Below are positions 8,327-16,065 of a stretch of 24,869 nt of DNA, piece by piece. Both the position numbers and the translations under genes were made by a program. Numbering within the stretch: position 1 is the stretch's first letter; the number at the start of each line of letters is the position of its first letter. The stretch is from the NCBI GenBank assembly GCA_900543275.1, contig UQQL01000026.1, positions 1-24,869 on the forward strand, read 5' to 3'. Below the pieces are notes generated by a model, which made no database searches, was not told the origin of the DNA, and was given only the letters and a program-made list of their open reading frames with translations. The DNA comes from an uncultured Collinsella sp. (GTDB lineage: Bacteria; Actinomycetota; Coriobacteriia; Coriobacteriales; Coriobacteriaceae).

Positions 8327-8923
8327 CTACTTAGAGTAGAGCTCGACGATGAGCTGCTCGTTGATATCACCGCTGATCTGCTCACGCGTCGGCAGAGCGA
8401 GCACGTTACCAGACAGCTTCTCGATATCGACCTCGAGCCAGCCAGGGACCTCAAAGCGCTCGGAGGAAATCAGGGCCTCCTTGATGGGGAGGAGGTCACG
8501 GAACTTCTCGCCGACAGCGACGACGTCGCCGGCCTTGACGCGGTAGGACGGGATGTCCACGCGCTTGCCGTTCACGGTGAAGTGACCGTGACGGACGGAC
8601 TGACGAGCCTCTTTGCGGGTGCGGGCGAAGCCAAGACGGAAGACGACGTTGTCGAGGCGAGACTCAAGGATGATCATGAGGTTCTCACCGGTGACGCCGT
8701 TCATCTTACGGGCCTTGTTGAAGTAGCCGTGGAACTGCTTCTCCAGAACGCCATAGATGAACTTGACCTTCTGCTTCTCGCGCAGCTGCATGCCGTACTC
8801 AGATTCCTTGCGACGGCGCTTGGGCTGACGGATAGATTCCTTCTTGCTGCTGTAACCGAGCTCAGCGGGATCGATCCCGAGCTGACGGCAGCGCTTAAGA
8901 ACAGGAGTCCTGTCGATTGCCAT
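8327..8923 (-). CDS. rpsD: 30S ribosomal protein S4
   Basis: S4 is a primary 16S rRNA-binding protein of the small-subunit body. The 198-residue product has the S4 domain near LESRLDNVVFRLGFARTR, with RQSVRHGHFTVNGKRV and PSYRVKAGD, all standard. The N-terminus lacks the zinc-type cysteines and begins MAIDRTPVLKRCRQLGI, somewhat diverged from the usual start. AAAGGA precedes the ATG. In several bacteria S4 represses its own operon; the leader upstream of rpmJ may be relevant. Confidence 0.98.
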   Translation of the reverse strand: MAIDRTPVLKRCRQLGIDPAELGYSSKKESIRQPKRRRKESEYGMQLREKQKVKFIYGVLEKQFHGYFNKARKMNGVTGENLMIILESRLDNVVFRLGFARTRKEARQSVRHGHFTVNGKRVDIPSYRVKAGDVVAVGEKFRDLLPIKEALISSERFEVPGWLEVDIEKLSGNVLALPTREQISGDINEQLIVELYSK

Positions 8924-8942
8924 ATTGATACGATCCTTTCAG

Positions 8943-9347
8943 TTACACGCGGCGACGCTTCTTGGGGCGGCAGCCGTTGTGCGGAATGGGGGTCTTGTCC
9001 TGGATGCTCGAGACCTCGAGGCCAGCAGCCTGGAGGGAGCGGATGGCGGTCTCACGACCGGAGCCGGGGCCCTTGACGAAGACGGAAACTTTCTTCATAC
9101 CGTGCTCCATGGCCTGCTTGGCAGCAGCCTCGGCAGCCATCTGGGCAGCGAACGGCGTGGACTTACGGGAGCCCTTGAAGCCCACCTGGCCAGCCGACTT
9201 CCAGGAAATGACATTGCCCTGGGGATCGGTGATCGAAACGATCGTGTTGTTGAACGTAGAACGAATGTGAGCCTGGCCCACGGAAATGTTCTTACGGTCC
9301 GCGCGCTTCAGACGGGCAGCGCGAACGTTCTTCTTAGCAGTAGCCAT
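8943..9347 (-). CDS. rpsK: 30S ribosomal protein S11
   Basis: S11 forms part of the small-subunit platform near the mRNA exit. The 134-residue product shows IRSTFNNTIVSITDPQGN, SAGQVGFKGSRKSTPFAAQ and the C-terminal TPIPHNGCRPKKRRRV, all strongly conserved. AAGGAG lies about 10 nt before the ATG. It is packed between rpsM (14 nt) and rpsD (19 nt). Confidence 0.98.
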   Translation of the reverse strand: MATAKKNVRAARLKRADRKNISVGQAHIRSTFNNTIVSITDPQGNVISWKSAGQVGFKGSRKSTPFAAQMAAEAAAKQAMEHGMKKVSVFVKGPGSGRETAIRSLQAAGLEVSSIQDKTPIPHNGCRPKKRRRV

Positions 9348-9361
9348 CTATCTAGCGCTCC

Positions 9362-9736
9362 TTATTTCTTCTTCTTAGCACCGATCTGACGCTTCGGGCC
9401 CTTGCGGGTACGAGCGTTAGTGTGGGTGCGCTGGCCGCGGACCGGGAGGCCCTTGCGGTGACGAAGGCCGCGGTTGCAGCCGATGTCCATAAGGCGCTTG
9501 ACGTTCTGGTTGCGCTCACGGCGGAGGTCGCCCTCAACCATGATCTGGTTCTTATCGATATAATCACGGATGGCGTTAACCTCATCCTCGGTGAGGTCCT
9601 TAACACGCGTATCCACGTTAACGTTGCACTCGACGCAGATCTTCGTCGCAGTGGTGCGGCCGATGCCGTAAATGTAGGTCAGACCGATCTCAACGCGCTT
9701 CTCACGCGGGAGGTCGACACCATTAATACGGGCCAA
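9362..9736 (-). CDS. rpsM: 30S ribosomal protein S13 (TTG start)
   Basis: S13 sits in the small-subunit head and touches the P-site tRNA and large subunit. The 124-residue product begins MARINGVDLPREKRVEIGLTYI and contains GLRHRKGLPVRGQRTHTNARTRKGP, diagnostic for S13. The start codon is TTG at 9736, preceded by GAGGAG six nucleotides upstream; no ATG or GTG fits the conserved N-terminus. The C-terminal lysine-rich tail probably reaches toward the tRNA sites. Confidence 0.98.
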   Translation of the reverse strand: MARINGVDLPREKRVEIGLTYIYGIGRTTATKICVECNVNVDTRVKDLTEDEVNAIRDYIDKNQIMVEGDLRRERNQNVKRLMDIGCNRGLRHRKGLPVRGQRTHTNARTRKGPKRQIGAKKKK

Positions 9737-9750
9737 CGTAGTCTCCTCTC

Positions 9751-9864
9751 TTAACCCTGACGCTGCTTATGACGGGGGTTCTCGCAAATGACGAGGACCT
9801 TGCCATGGCGCCTAATGATTTTGCACTTATCGCACATCTTCTTGACCGAAGGACGTACCTTCAT
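9751..9864 (-). CDS. rpmJ: 50S ribosomal protein L36
   Basis: A 37-residue protein, MKVRPSVKKMCDKCKIIRRH onward, ends just before rpsM. Cys11, Cys14, Cys27 and His32 form the zinc site of the zinc-binding (C+) L36 type. An AAAGGAAG ribosome binding site precedes the ATG at 9864. L36 is the smallest large-subunit protein and normally lies between infA and rpsM, as here. The 150-nt space upstream can form a long stem. Confidence 0.97.
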   Translation of the reverse strand: MKVRPSVKKMCDKCKIIRRHGKVLVICENPRHKQRQG

Positions 9865-9913
9865 CGTTCTTCCTTTCGGTAGCGCTCAAACTACTTCCCT
9901 ACTATCTACTCGC

Positions 9914-9989
9914 CCAGCCGCAGGCGTTTAAAACTATGGCTGGTCTTCACACACAATCCGACCGTAGGTTGAGCTAAGCCTGCAGCCGG
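9914..9989 (-). other. Candidate structured leader of rpmJ-rpsM-rpsK-rpsD-rpoA
   Basis: Two segments (9914-9925 and 9978-9989) can form a 12-nt stem with ten pairs, enclosing about 52 nt that can itself form short GGCT/AGCC and GGTC/GACC stems. It lies between infA and rpmJ, 50 nt before the rpmJ start, where an autoregulatory ribosomal-protein site could be placed. No known motif was matched. Confidence 0.35.
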
Positions 9990-10014
9990 AAATGGAGTGC
10001 GTGTATGCGTGCCG

Positions 10015-10233
10015 CTATTTGTAGCGATAGGTGATGCGGCCGCGGGTCAGGTCGTACGGGGAAAGCTCCACGACAACCCTGTCACCGGGGAGAATACGGA
10101 TGTAATTCATTCGGATCTTGCCAGAAATGTTGCACAGAACCGAATGACCGTTCTCGAGCTCGACCTTAAACATGGCGTTGGGCAACGGTTCCTTTACCGT
10201 ACCCTCGAGCTCAATTGCGTCTTCCTTCTTCAC
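10015..10233 (-). CDS. infA: Translation initiation factor IF-1
   Basis: IF-1 binds the ribosomal A site during initiation. The OB-fold protein shows EGTVKEPLPNAMFKVELENG, ISGKIRMNYIRILPGD and the C-terminal SPYDLTRGRITYRYK, all diagnostic. A GTG start at 10233 gives 72 residues, the usual length, with a weak AGAAAGA site 9 nt upstream. An in-frame TTG two codons earlier (10239) would leave only 3 nt from that site, so it is less likely. A candidate promoter lies just upstream, so infA may begin a new transcript inside the run. Confidence 0.96.
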   Translation of the reverse strand: MKKEDAIELEGTVKEPLPNAMFKVELENGHSVLCNISGKIRMNYIRILPGDRVVVELSPYDLTRGRITYRYK

Positions 10234-10272
10234 AAGCAATCATCTTTCTCTAGAAAACGACAGCGATTGAGT

Positions 10273-10301
10273 ATTCTACAATACGCATGCACGTATCGTA
10301 A
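10273..10301 (-). promoter_or_regulatory. Candidate promoter for infA
   Basis: On the minus strand TTACGA and TAGAAT are separated by 17 nt in the 148-nt AT-rich space between map and infA, about 40 nt before the infA start. The -10 is a good match; the -35 is weak. Confidence 0.4.
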
Positions 10302-10381
10302 TATCTTCGTAATGACTCCACAACTAAGCGGAACTTGTTACTTTACAGAAATGTAGATGCCGACGTATTTGAACGGGACCC

Positions 10382-11170
10382 CTACATTTCACCGCCCTGC
10401 AAGGAACACCAAGCACCCTGGGCATCCGTGGTGAGAATCACCGGACCGTCATTGGTAATGGCGACGGTGTTCTCGTAGTGCGCGGCGGGCAGGTGGTCGT
10501 TGGTCGTAACAATCCAACCGTCGGAGCCCGTGCTCACATGGTTGGAACCCATCGTAACCATCGGCTCGATGGCAATGACCATGCCGGCCTGGAGGCGAAC
10601 GCCCCTCCCCTTCTTTCCATAGTTAGGAACGTTGGGGTCCTCGTGCATCACGCGGCCAATGCCATGGCCCACATAGTCACGAAGCACGCCGTAACCGTGA
10701 GACTCGGCGAGGGACTGAACGGCATAACCGACGTCCCCGATATGGTTACCGGGGACAGCCTGCTCGATGGCAGCCTTAAGGCAATCGCGCGTAACCTCGC
10801 ACAGGGCCTTGGCCTCGGGCGTGGGGGTGCCGACGAAAAACGTCCAAGCGTTATCGCCGACCCAACCGTCGACAACGGCTCCCGTATCGATGGAAATGAT
10901 ATCGCCATCGCGCAGGATCATGTCGGGGTTGGGAATACCGTGGACCACGGCATCGTTGATCGATGCGCAAATGGTTCCCGGGAACCCGCCGTAACCCTTA
11001 AAGGCCGGGATGCCGCCATGCATGCGGATAATCTGCTCCGCGAGCTGATCGAGCTCAAAGGTCGAAACGCCGGGGCGCACCATGGCTCCAACGTGGCGGA
11101 GCGCCATCTTAGATAGCGCTCCTGCCTTCTTCATCTGCTCGATTTGCGTTGCAGACTTAATCTTGATCAT
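10382..11170 (-). CDS. map: Methionine aminopeptidase type I
   Basis: This enzyme removes the initiator methionine from new proteins. The 262-residue product has the five metal ligands Asp95, Asp106, His169, Glu202 and Glu233, and His77 in the substrate pocket (ASINDAVVHGIP). GHGIGRVMHEDP and AIEPMVT are typical. The N-terminus lacks the zinc-finger extension found in some actinobacterial paralogues, marking it as the short type I form. Its ATG overlaps the adk stop by 4 nt (ATGA), so translation is likely coupled. Confidence 0.98.
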   Translation of the reverse strand: MIKIKSATQIEQMKKAGALSKMALRHVGAMVRPGVSTFELDQLAEQIIRMHGGIPAFKGYGGFPGTICASINDAVVHGIPNPDMILRDGDIISIDTGAVVDGWVGDNAWTFFVGTPTPEAKALCEVTRDCLKAAIEQAVPGNHIGDVGYAVQSLAESHGYGVLRDYVGHGIGRVMHEDPNVPNYGKKGRGVRLQAGMVIAIEPMVTMGSNHVSTGSDGWIVTTNDHLPAAHYENTVAITNDGPVILTTDAQGAWCSLQGGEM

Positions 11171-11793
11171 AGACCGAGAGCCTCTTTGACATCCCCGTAC
11201 ACGGTCTCGCGAGCCTGGTCACCGTTGACCGACTTGAGCAGACCCTGGCCACGATAGTAGTCGACGAGCGGGCTCGTGGACTTCTCGTAGACGTCGAGAC
11301 GGTTCTTGATGGTCTCGGGCTTGTCGTCGTCGCGCTGATACATCTCGCCACCGCACTTGGGGCAGGTAGCATCGGCAGCCGTGCCGGTGTAACCGCAGGC
11401 GCGGCAGGTGCGACGCGAAGACAGACGATCGATGATGACCTCGGGGGCCACGTCGACCAGAAGGGCGCAGTCGATCTCGCGACCCATGGCGGAGAGCTCG
11501 GAATCGAGCGTCACAGCCTGGGCGGTGTTGCGCGGGAAGCCGTCGAGGATGAAGCCCTGCTGGGCGTCATCGGCGGCAAGGCGCTCCTTGACAAGGTCGA
11601 TCACGAGCTGGTCGGGGACGAGCTCGCCAGCGTCCATGTACTTCTTAGCCTGAATACCAAGCTCGGTGCCACCCTTGACGGCAGCACGCAGCAGGTCGCC
11701 CGTGGAAATGTGGGCGACGCCAAACTCGGCGACGAGCTCCTGTGCGACGGTACCCTTACCGGCACCCGGAGCTCCGAGCAATACGAGGTTCAT
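11167..11793 (-). CDS. adk: Adenylate kinase (zinc-lid type)
   Basis: It interconverts ATP + AMP and 2 ADP. The P-loop GAPGAGKGT is at 7-15, STGDLLRAAV at 30-39 is the AMP-binding region, and FILDGFPRN is at 81-89. The LID domain carries Cys130, Cys133, Cys144 and Cys147, which predict a structural zinc, common in Gram-positive enzymes. The 208-residue length is normal. The ATG at 11793 has GAGGAGG 7 nt upstream; an in-frame TTG two codons earlier is too close to that site. It lies 18 nt after secY and overlaps map by 4 nt. Confidence 0.98.
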   Translation of the reverse strand: MNLVLLGAPGAGKGTVAQELVAEFGVAHISTGDLLRAAVKGGTELGIQAKKYMDAGELVPDQLVIDLVKERLAADDAQQGFILDGFPRNTAQAVTLDSELSAMGREIDCALLVDVAPEVIIDRLSSRRTCRACGYTGTAADATCPKCGGEMYQRDDDKPETIKNRLDVYEKSTSPLVDYYRGQGLLKSVNGDQARETVYGDVKEALGL

Positions 11794-11811
11794 GAGCAAT
11801 CCTCCTCTAGC

Positions 11812-13098
11812 CTATTTAAAGAATCCATCGTAATCATACATCTTGATTTGGCCTTCGAGCTTATCGACCGTGTCGAGCACGACGCCGACCATGATGAGGA
11901 TGGACGTTCCGCCAAAAGCCTGGATTAGATGGTTACCCGTGAAGGAGAAGATGATCGAAGGCACGATGGCGATGAGCGCCAAAAAGACAGCGCTGGGAAG
12001 CGTGATCTTGTTGAGCGCGTTCTTGATGTAGGCCGCGGTAGCCCTACCCGGACGAACGCCCGGAATAAAGCCGCCCTGCTTCTTAAGGTTGTCGGCCGTG
12101 TCATCGGGGTTGAACACCATGGAAGTGTAGAAGTACGCGAAGAACACGATGAGGACAACATTAAGCACCCAGTTGAGCCAACCGGTCGAAAGCGCAGAGG
12201 CAACTGCCTGAATCCAGCCGATGCCGGGAAAGAACACGGCAATCTGAGCCGGGAAGTACAGCAGCGCCGAAGCGAAGATGATCGGCACGACACCCGCGGT
12301 GTTAACCTTGATGGGCAGGTAGGTGGTCTGGCCACCCATCATGCGACGGCCCACGACGCGCTTAGCGTAGGAGACCGGAATGCGGCGCTGGCCGCGCTCA
12401 AGGAAAACAATCAGCGGGATAACCAGCAGGATGATGGCGCAGATGATCACCATGGTGATGATGCCACCGGCATTGCCCTCGGTGCTGGAGAAGATAGCCT
12501 GCGGCAGACCGGCCATGATGTTCGCAAAGATGATCAGCGACATGCCATTGCCGATACCGCGCTGGGTGATGAGCTCACCAATCCACATGATCAGCATGGC
12601 GCCCGCGGTGAGCGTGCCGACGACCATGAGGTCGAAGATGATCTCGGGAGCGCCGGCGCCATTGAAGCTGATGCCGAAGCTCTTAAAGAGGAAGAGGTAA
12701 CCCACGGAGTTGAGGATTGCCAGAGCCAATGTGAGGTAACGCGAATACTGCGTAATCTTGGTCTGACCGACCTCGCCCTCGCGGGCAAGCTCATGCAGGG
12801 AAGGCACAACGGCCTGGAGCATCTGGAGGATGATCGAGCTGGTGATGTAAGGCATGATGCCCAGCGAAAACACCGAAACATAGCTCAACGCGCCGCCAGA
12901 GAAAAGATTCAGGAGGGCCATAGCACCTGCGGCGACCGAATTGTTATCGGTCGAGAAAAGGCCCAGCATCCCCTGGAAGGGAATGCCGGGCACAGGAACG
13001 TGCGCACCAATGCGGTACACGACGAGCATAGCTATGGTAAAAAGAATCTTTTCGCGCAATTCTTTGATGCGGAAAGCATTCTTAAGACCATTTAGCAC
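11812..13098 (-). CDS. secY: Protein translocase subunit SecY (GTG start)
   Basis: SecY is the channel subunit of the Sec translocase in the cytoplasmic membrane. The 428-residue protein has about ten membrane segments, with the plug and family motifs ALSYVSVFSLGIMPYITSSII, GIGNGMSLIIFANI and ERGQRRIPVSYAKR. The start is GTG at 13098, which overlaps the end of rplO by 7 nt, so its ribosome binding site lies within rplO and translation is probably coupled. No ATG fits the usual N-terminus. Confidence 0.97.
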   Translation of the reverse strand: MLNGLKNAFRIKELREKILFTIAMLVVYRIGAHVPVPGIPFQGMLGLFSTDNNSVAAGAMALLNLFSGGALSYVSVFSLGIMPYITSSIILQMLQAVVPSLHELAREGEVGQTKITQYSRYLTLALAILNSVGYLFLFKSFGISFNGAGAPEIIFDLMVVGTLTAGAMLIMWIGELITQRGIGNGMSLIIFANIMAGLPQAIFSSTEGNAGGIITMVIICAIILLVIPLIVFLERGQRRIPVSYAKRVVGRRMMGGQTTYLPIKVNTAGVVPIIFASALLYFPAQIAVFFPGIGWIQAVASALSTGWLNWVLNVVLIVFFAYFYTSMVFNPDDTADNLKKQGGFIPGVRPGRATAAYIKNALNKITLPSAVFLALIAIVPSIIFSFTGNHLIQAFGGTSILIMVGVVLDTVDKLEGQIKMYDYDGFFK

Positions 13099-13541
13099 GG
13101 CAGCTCGACCTTTCCGCCGGCGGCCTCGATCTTGGCCTGCGCAGAAGCGCTGACCTTGTCGACCTTGACCGTGAACTTCTTGGTGAGCTCACCATTGCCG
13201 AGCACCTTGACGGGCTCGAACTCGCTCTTGGTGATGCGAGCGGCCTTAAGAGCGGCACCGTCGATCACAGCGCCATCCTCGAACTTGCGCTCGAGACGCT
13301 CAACGTTAACAGCGGTGTACTCGATACGACGGGGGTTGCGGAAGCCCGGAAGCTTGGGCAGGCGCATAGCCAGCGGAGTCTGGCCACCCTCGAAGCCGGC
13401 ACCCTTGGTGCCGCCAGAGCGGGAACCCTGGCCCTTCTGGCCGCGGCCAGAAGTGGTGCCGTGACCCGAAGAATTGCCACGGCCGACGCGCTTACGGTTC
13501 TTGGTGGAACCGGGCGCGGGAGTAAGATCGTGAAGCTGCAT
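13092..13541 (-). CDS. rplO: 50S ribosomal protein L15
   Basis: L15 is a late-assembly large-subunit protein. The 149-residue product begins MQLHDLTPAPGSTKNRKRVG and carries the glycine-rich extension GRGNSSGHGTTSGRGQKGQG typical of L15, then FEGGQTPLAMRLPKLPGF. GAGGAG precedes the ATG. It starts 3 nt after the rpmD stop and its 3' end overlaps the secY start. Confidence 0.98.
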   Translation of the reverse strand: MQLHDLTPAPGSTKNRKRVGRGNSSGHGTTSGRGQKGQGSRSGGTKGAGFEGGQTPLAMRLPKLPGFRNPRRIEYTAVNVERLERKFEDGAVIDGAALKAARITKSEFEPVKVLGNGELTKKFTVKVDKVSASAQAKIEAAGGKVELPC

Positions 13542-13544
13542 TTG

Positions 13545-13727
13545 CTACTCCTCTACAATCTCGACAAGGTGCTTGACCTTGAAGATCATGCCGCGGACGG
13601 ACTCGTTGTCAGCAATCTCGCGAACCTCGCGGATCCTGTGGAGACCGAGGGCACGGACAGTACGGACCTGGTCCTGCTTGCAACCGTTGGTGCTGCGGAC
13701 CTGCTTGATCTTGATGGTGTCAGCCAT
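13545..13727 (-). CDS. rpmD: 50S ribosomal protein L30
   Basis: A 60-residue protein with the L30 pattern: IKIKQVRSTNGCKQDQVRTV, then LGLHRIREVREIADNESVRG and MIFKVKHLVEI. This is the short bacterial form. AGGAG precedes the ATG, and only 2 nt separate it from the rpsE stop. L30 is absent in some bacterial lineages but present here in its usual place. Confidence 0.97.
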   Translation of the reverse strand: MADTIKIKQVRSTNGCKQDQVRTVRALGLHRIREVREIADNESVRGMIFKVKHLVEIVEE

Positions 13728-13729
13728 GC

Positions 13730-14254
13730 TTAGTTCTCCTTACCGACGAACATCTCGGAGACCGTCAGGCCACGGCGAGCCGCGACGTCCTCAGGGCTGG
13801 AGAGCTCCTTGAGGCCCTCGACGGCAGCCTTGATGATGTTGAGGCCGTTGTCGGTACCGAGGGACTTGGACAGGACGTTCTTGATGCCAGCAAGCTCAAA
13901 GAGGGGACGCACAGCGCCGCCGGCGATAACGCCGGTACCCTCGACAGCGGGCTTGATGATGATGCGGCCGGCACCAAAGTGGCCGAGAACCTCGTGCGGG
14001 ATGGTGCCCTGATCGGTCACCGGCACGTGGAACATGTTCTTCTTGGCATCGAGAGACGCCTTGGAGATGGCCAGGGGCACCTCAGCGGACTTGCCCATGC
14101 CAACGCCGACGTTACCCTTGCCGTCGCCAACGACGACGAGAGCGACGAGGCTCATGCGACGACCACCCTTGACGGTCTTCGACACGCGGTTGATGTAAAC
14201 GACGCGCTCCTCGAACTCGGAGGCCTCGCGCTGCTGCTTCTGATTACGAGCCAT
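13730..14254 (-). CDS. rpsE: 30S ribosomal protein S5
   Basis: S5 acts in decoding accuracy and mRNA unwinding at the entry channel. The 174-residue product has an N-terminal double-strand RNA-binding fold (ERVVYINRVSKTVKGGRRMS, GKSAEVPLAI) and a C-terminal domain with GAGRIIIKPAVEGTGVIAGG and RPLFELAGIKNVLSKSLGT. The VSKTVKGGRR loop is where spectinomycin resistance changes occur in the family, and it looks wild type. AGGAGG precedes the ATG. Confidence 0.98.
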   Translation of the reverse strand: MARNQKQQREASEFEERVVYINRVSKTVKGGRRMSLVALVVVGDGKGNVGVGMGKSAEVPLAISKASLDAKKNMFHVPVTDQGTIPHEVLGHFGAGRIIIKPAVEGTGVIAGGAVRPLFELAGIKNVLSKSLGTDNGLNIIKAAVEGLKELSSPEDVAARRGLTVSEMFVGKEN

Positions 14255-14268
14255 GTGCTACATACCTC

Positions 14269-14637
14269 CTAGAACTCGAGACCGGCGGCACGAGCACCGT
14301 CGGCGAGGGCCTTGACGCGGCCATGGTAGATACGGCCACCGCGATCGAAGGCGACCTTGGTGATGCCGGCCTCGATGGCGCGCTTGCCAACGAGCTGACC
14401 GACCTTCTCCGCAGCCTCCTTGTTCGAGGTGTGGGTGCCCTTGAACTCGGCCTCGAGGGTCGAGGCAGAGACGAGCGTCAGGCTGGAGCCCTTGCTGTCG
14501 TCGATGATCTGGGCATAGATGTTGGCGTTAGTACGGGTCACGCGAAGACGCGGACGCTCGGAGGTACCCGAGACCTTGCCGCGAACACGACGCTGACGAC
14601 GCTTGAGGCCTTCCAGCTTCGCCTTATGCTTGTTCAT
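14269..14637 (-). CDS. rplR: 50S ribosomal protein L18
   Basis: L18 binds 5S rRNA with L5. The 122-residue product shows RRQRRVRGKVSGTSERPRLR, VTRTNANIYAQIIDD and the C-terminal VAFDRGGRIYHGRVKALADG, all diagnostic. GGAG lies upstream of the ATG. It is separated from rplF by 75 nt holding a perfect hairpin, and from rpsE by 14 nt. Confidence 0.98.
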   Translation of the reverse strand: MNKHKAKLEGLKRRQRRVRGKVSGTSERPRLRVTRTNANIYAQIIDDSKGSSLTLVSASTLEAEFKGTHTSNKEAAEKVGQLVGKRAIEAGITKVAFDRGGRIYHGRVKALADGARAAGLEF

Positions 14638-14665
14638 ACGTAAACTCCTAAAAAGGTTGATCTTG

Positions 14666-14687
14666 CCAGCACCTGACGGGGTGCTGG
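14666..14687 (-). other. Hairpin in the rplF-rplR spacer
   Basis: CCAGCACC and GGTGCTGG form a perfect 8-bp stem around a 6-nt loop between the rplF stop and the rplR ribosome binding site. No T-tract follows directly, so it is more likely an RNA-stability, processing or attenuation element than a terminator. Confidence 0.55.
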
Positions 14688-14712
14688 TCTTATGCGAGTG
14701 AGTCGGTTACGA

Positions 14713-15249
14713 CTACTTGGCGGCCTTACCCAGCTTGCGGCGGATGTGCTCGCCAACGTAGTGGATACCCTTGCCCTTGTAAGGCTCGGGAGGACGATGG
14801 CCGCGGATCTCAGCGGCGATCTGACCGACCTGCTGCTTGTTGATACCCTTGACGTTCACGTGGGTGTTGTCGGGAACCTCGAAGGTGATGCCCTCGGGAG
14901 CCTCGACGATCACGGGGTGCGAGAAGCCCAGGGAGAACTCGAGGTTCTTGCCCTTCTGCTGTACGCGGTAACCGACGCCGGCGAGCTCGAGCTTCTTCTC
15001 GAAGCCCTCGGAAACGCCAACAACCATGTTGTGGATGAGGGCGCGGGTGAGGCCGTGGCGGGCACGGGTCTCACGCTCGTCGTCGGGACGGGAAACGGTG
15101 AGGACGTTGTCCTCGACGTTGATAGCGAGCTTCTCAAAGACATCGAGCTCGAGCTGGCCCTTGGGGCCCTTGACGACAACGTTGTTGCCGTTGACTGCCA
15201 CTTCGACTCCGGCGGGAATCTGGACAGGCTTATTACCGATACGAGACAC
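14713..15249 (-). CDS. rplF: 50S ribosomal protein L6 (GTG start)
   Basis: L6 lies near the factor-binding site of the large subunit. The 178-residue product begins MSRIGNKPVQIPAGVEVAV and ends with RPPEPYKGKGIHYVGEHIRRKLGKAAK, diagnostic for L6, with two duplicated domains between. The start is GTG at 15249 with AAAGGAG 8 nt upstream. It is 33 nt downstream of rpsH. Confidence 0.98.
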   Translation of the reverse strand: MSRIGNKPVQIPAGVEVAVNGNNVVVKGPKGQLELDVFEKLAINVEDNVLTVSRPDDERETRARHGLTRALIHNMVVGVSEGFEKKLELAGVGYRVQQKGKNLEFSLGFSHPVIVEAPEGITFEVPDNTHVNVKGINKQQVGQIAAEIRGHRPPEPYKGKGIHYVGEHIRRKLGKAAK

Positions 15250-15282
15250 GGTGATCTCCTTTCCTTCTACCTACCGAGCGAA

Positions 15283-15681
15283 TTACCAGACGTAAGCGAT
15301 GATCTCGCCGCCGACGTTGTGCTTGCGAGCATCGCGGTCGGTCATGACGCCATGGCTGGTGGAAATAATGGCGGTACCAAGGCCACCGCGGACGCGGGGC
15401 ATGTCGGCAACGCCGGTGTACTTACGCAGGCCCGGCTTGGAAATGCGGCGGATGCCGTTGATGACCTTAGCCTTCTTGGGACCATACTTAAGCGTGATGT
15501 GCAGAGTCTTCTGGGGAACGGTGTCCTCGACATCGTAGCCCTCGATGTAGCCCTCCTCGTGCAGAACACGAGCGATCTCGACGAGCTTCTTGCTGCTCGG
15601 CATGGAGACCGTGGCCTTGTTCACAGAGTTAGCGTTACGGATGCGCGTAAGCATATCTGCGATCGGGTCTGTAAGGTTCAT
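15283..15681 (-). CDS. rpsH: 30S ribosomal protein S8
   Basis: S8 binds the central domain of 16S rRNA and in E. coli represses the spc operon. The 132-residue product shows DPIADMLTRIRNANSVNK, RISKPGLRKYTGV and the C-terminal GLGTAIISTSHGVMTDRDAR, all typical. GGAG precedes the ATG. The 119-nt space before it, after rpsN, is unusually long for this run. Confidence 0.98.
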   Translation of the reverse strand: MNLTDPIADMLTRIRNANSVNKATVSMPSSKKLVEIARVLHEEGYIEGYDVEDTVPQKTLHITLKYGPKKAKVINGIRRISKPGLRKYTGVADMPRVRGGLGTAIISTSHGVMTDRDARKHNVGGEIIAYVW

Positions 15682-15800
15682 ACAGATTCTCCTTCGTTCT
15701 TGATGAACACGTGCTCTTGGTTCTTCGCCGCCCTTAACGGCAAAGCCTTTTTAGCGCGTTTTCCCTGTTCCAAACTGATGCTTGAAACGCTGGTAGTGAC

Positions 15801-15986
15801 TTACCAGCTGGCCTTCTTAACGCCGGGAAGCTCGCCCTTGAGTGCAAGCTCGCGGAAGCAGACACGGCACAGGCCGAACTTGCGGTACACAGAGTGTGGA
15901 CGGCCGCAGCGCTGGCAGCGCGTGTACTCACGAGTAGAGAACTTCTGCTTGCGATTGCACTTGACGATCATCGATGTCTTAGCCAC
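15801..15986 (-). CDS. rpsN: 30S ribosomal protein S14, zinc-binding (type Z)
   Basis: S14 is in the small-subunit head. This 61-residue form has Cys24, Cys27, Cys40 and Cys43 in two CxxC pairs that bind zinc, the short type Z common in Gram-positive bacteria. The protein ends GELPGVKKASW, as expected. GAGGA precedes the ATG at 15986. It stands 79 nt downstream of rplE. Confidence 0.98.
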   Translation of the reverse strand: MAKTSMIVKCNRKQKFSTREYTRCQRCGRPHSVYRKFGLCRVCFRELALKGELPGVKKASW

Positions 15987-16065
15987 TTATATCCTCCTCA
16001 CATAGAGTATTGTTCGCCCCAAGCGCCGCCCCCTTCTGGGAACGGCGCTCATAGGGCAGGTGAAC

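Noticed and set aside
9865..10014. A tRNA or known small RNA in the infA-rpmJ spacer
   Set aside because: No cloverleaf, CCA end or T-loop sequence could be found; only the long imperfect stem is supported.
14692..16005. A 437-codon plus-strand open frame
   Set aside because: It is antisense to rplF, rpsH and rpsN, which are certain.
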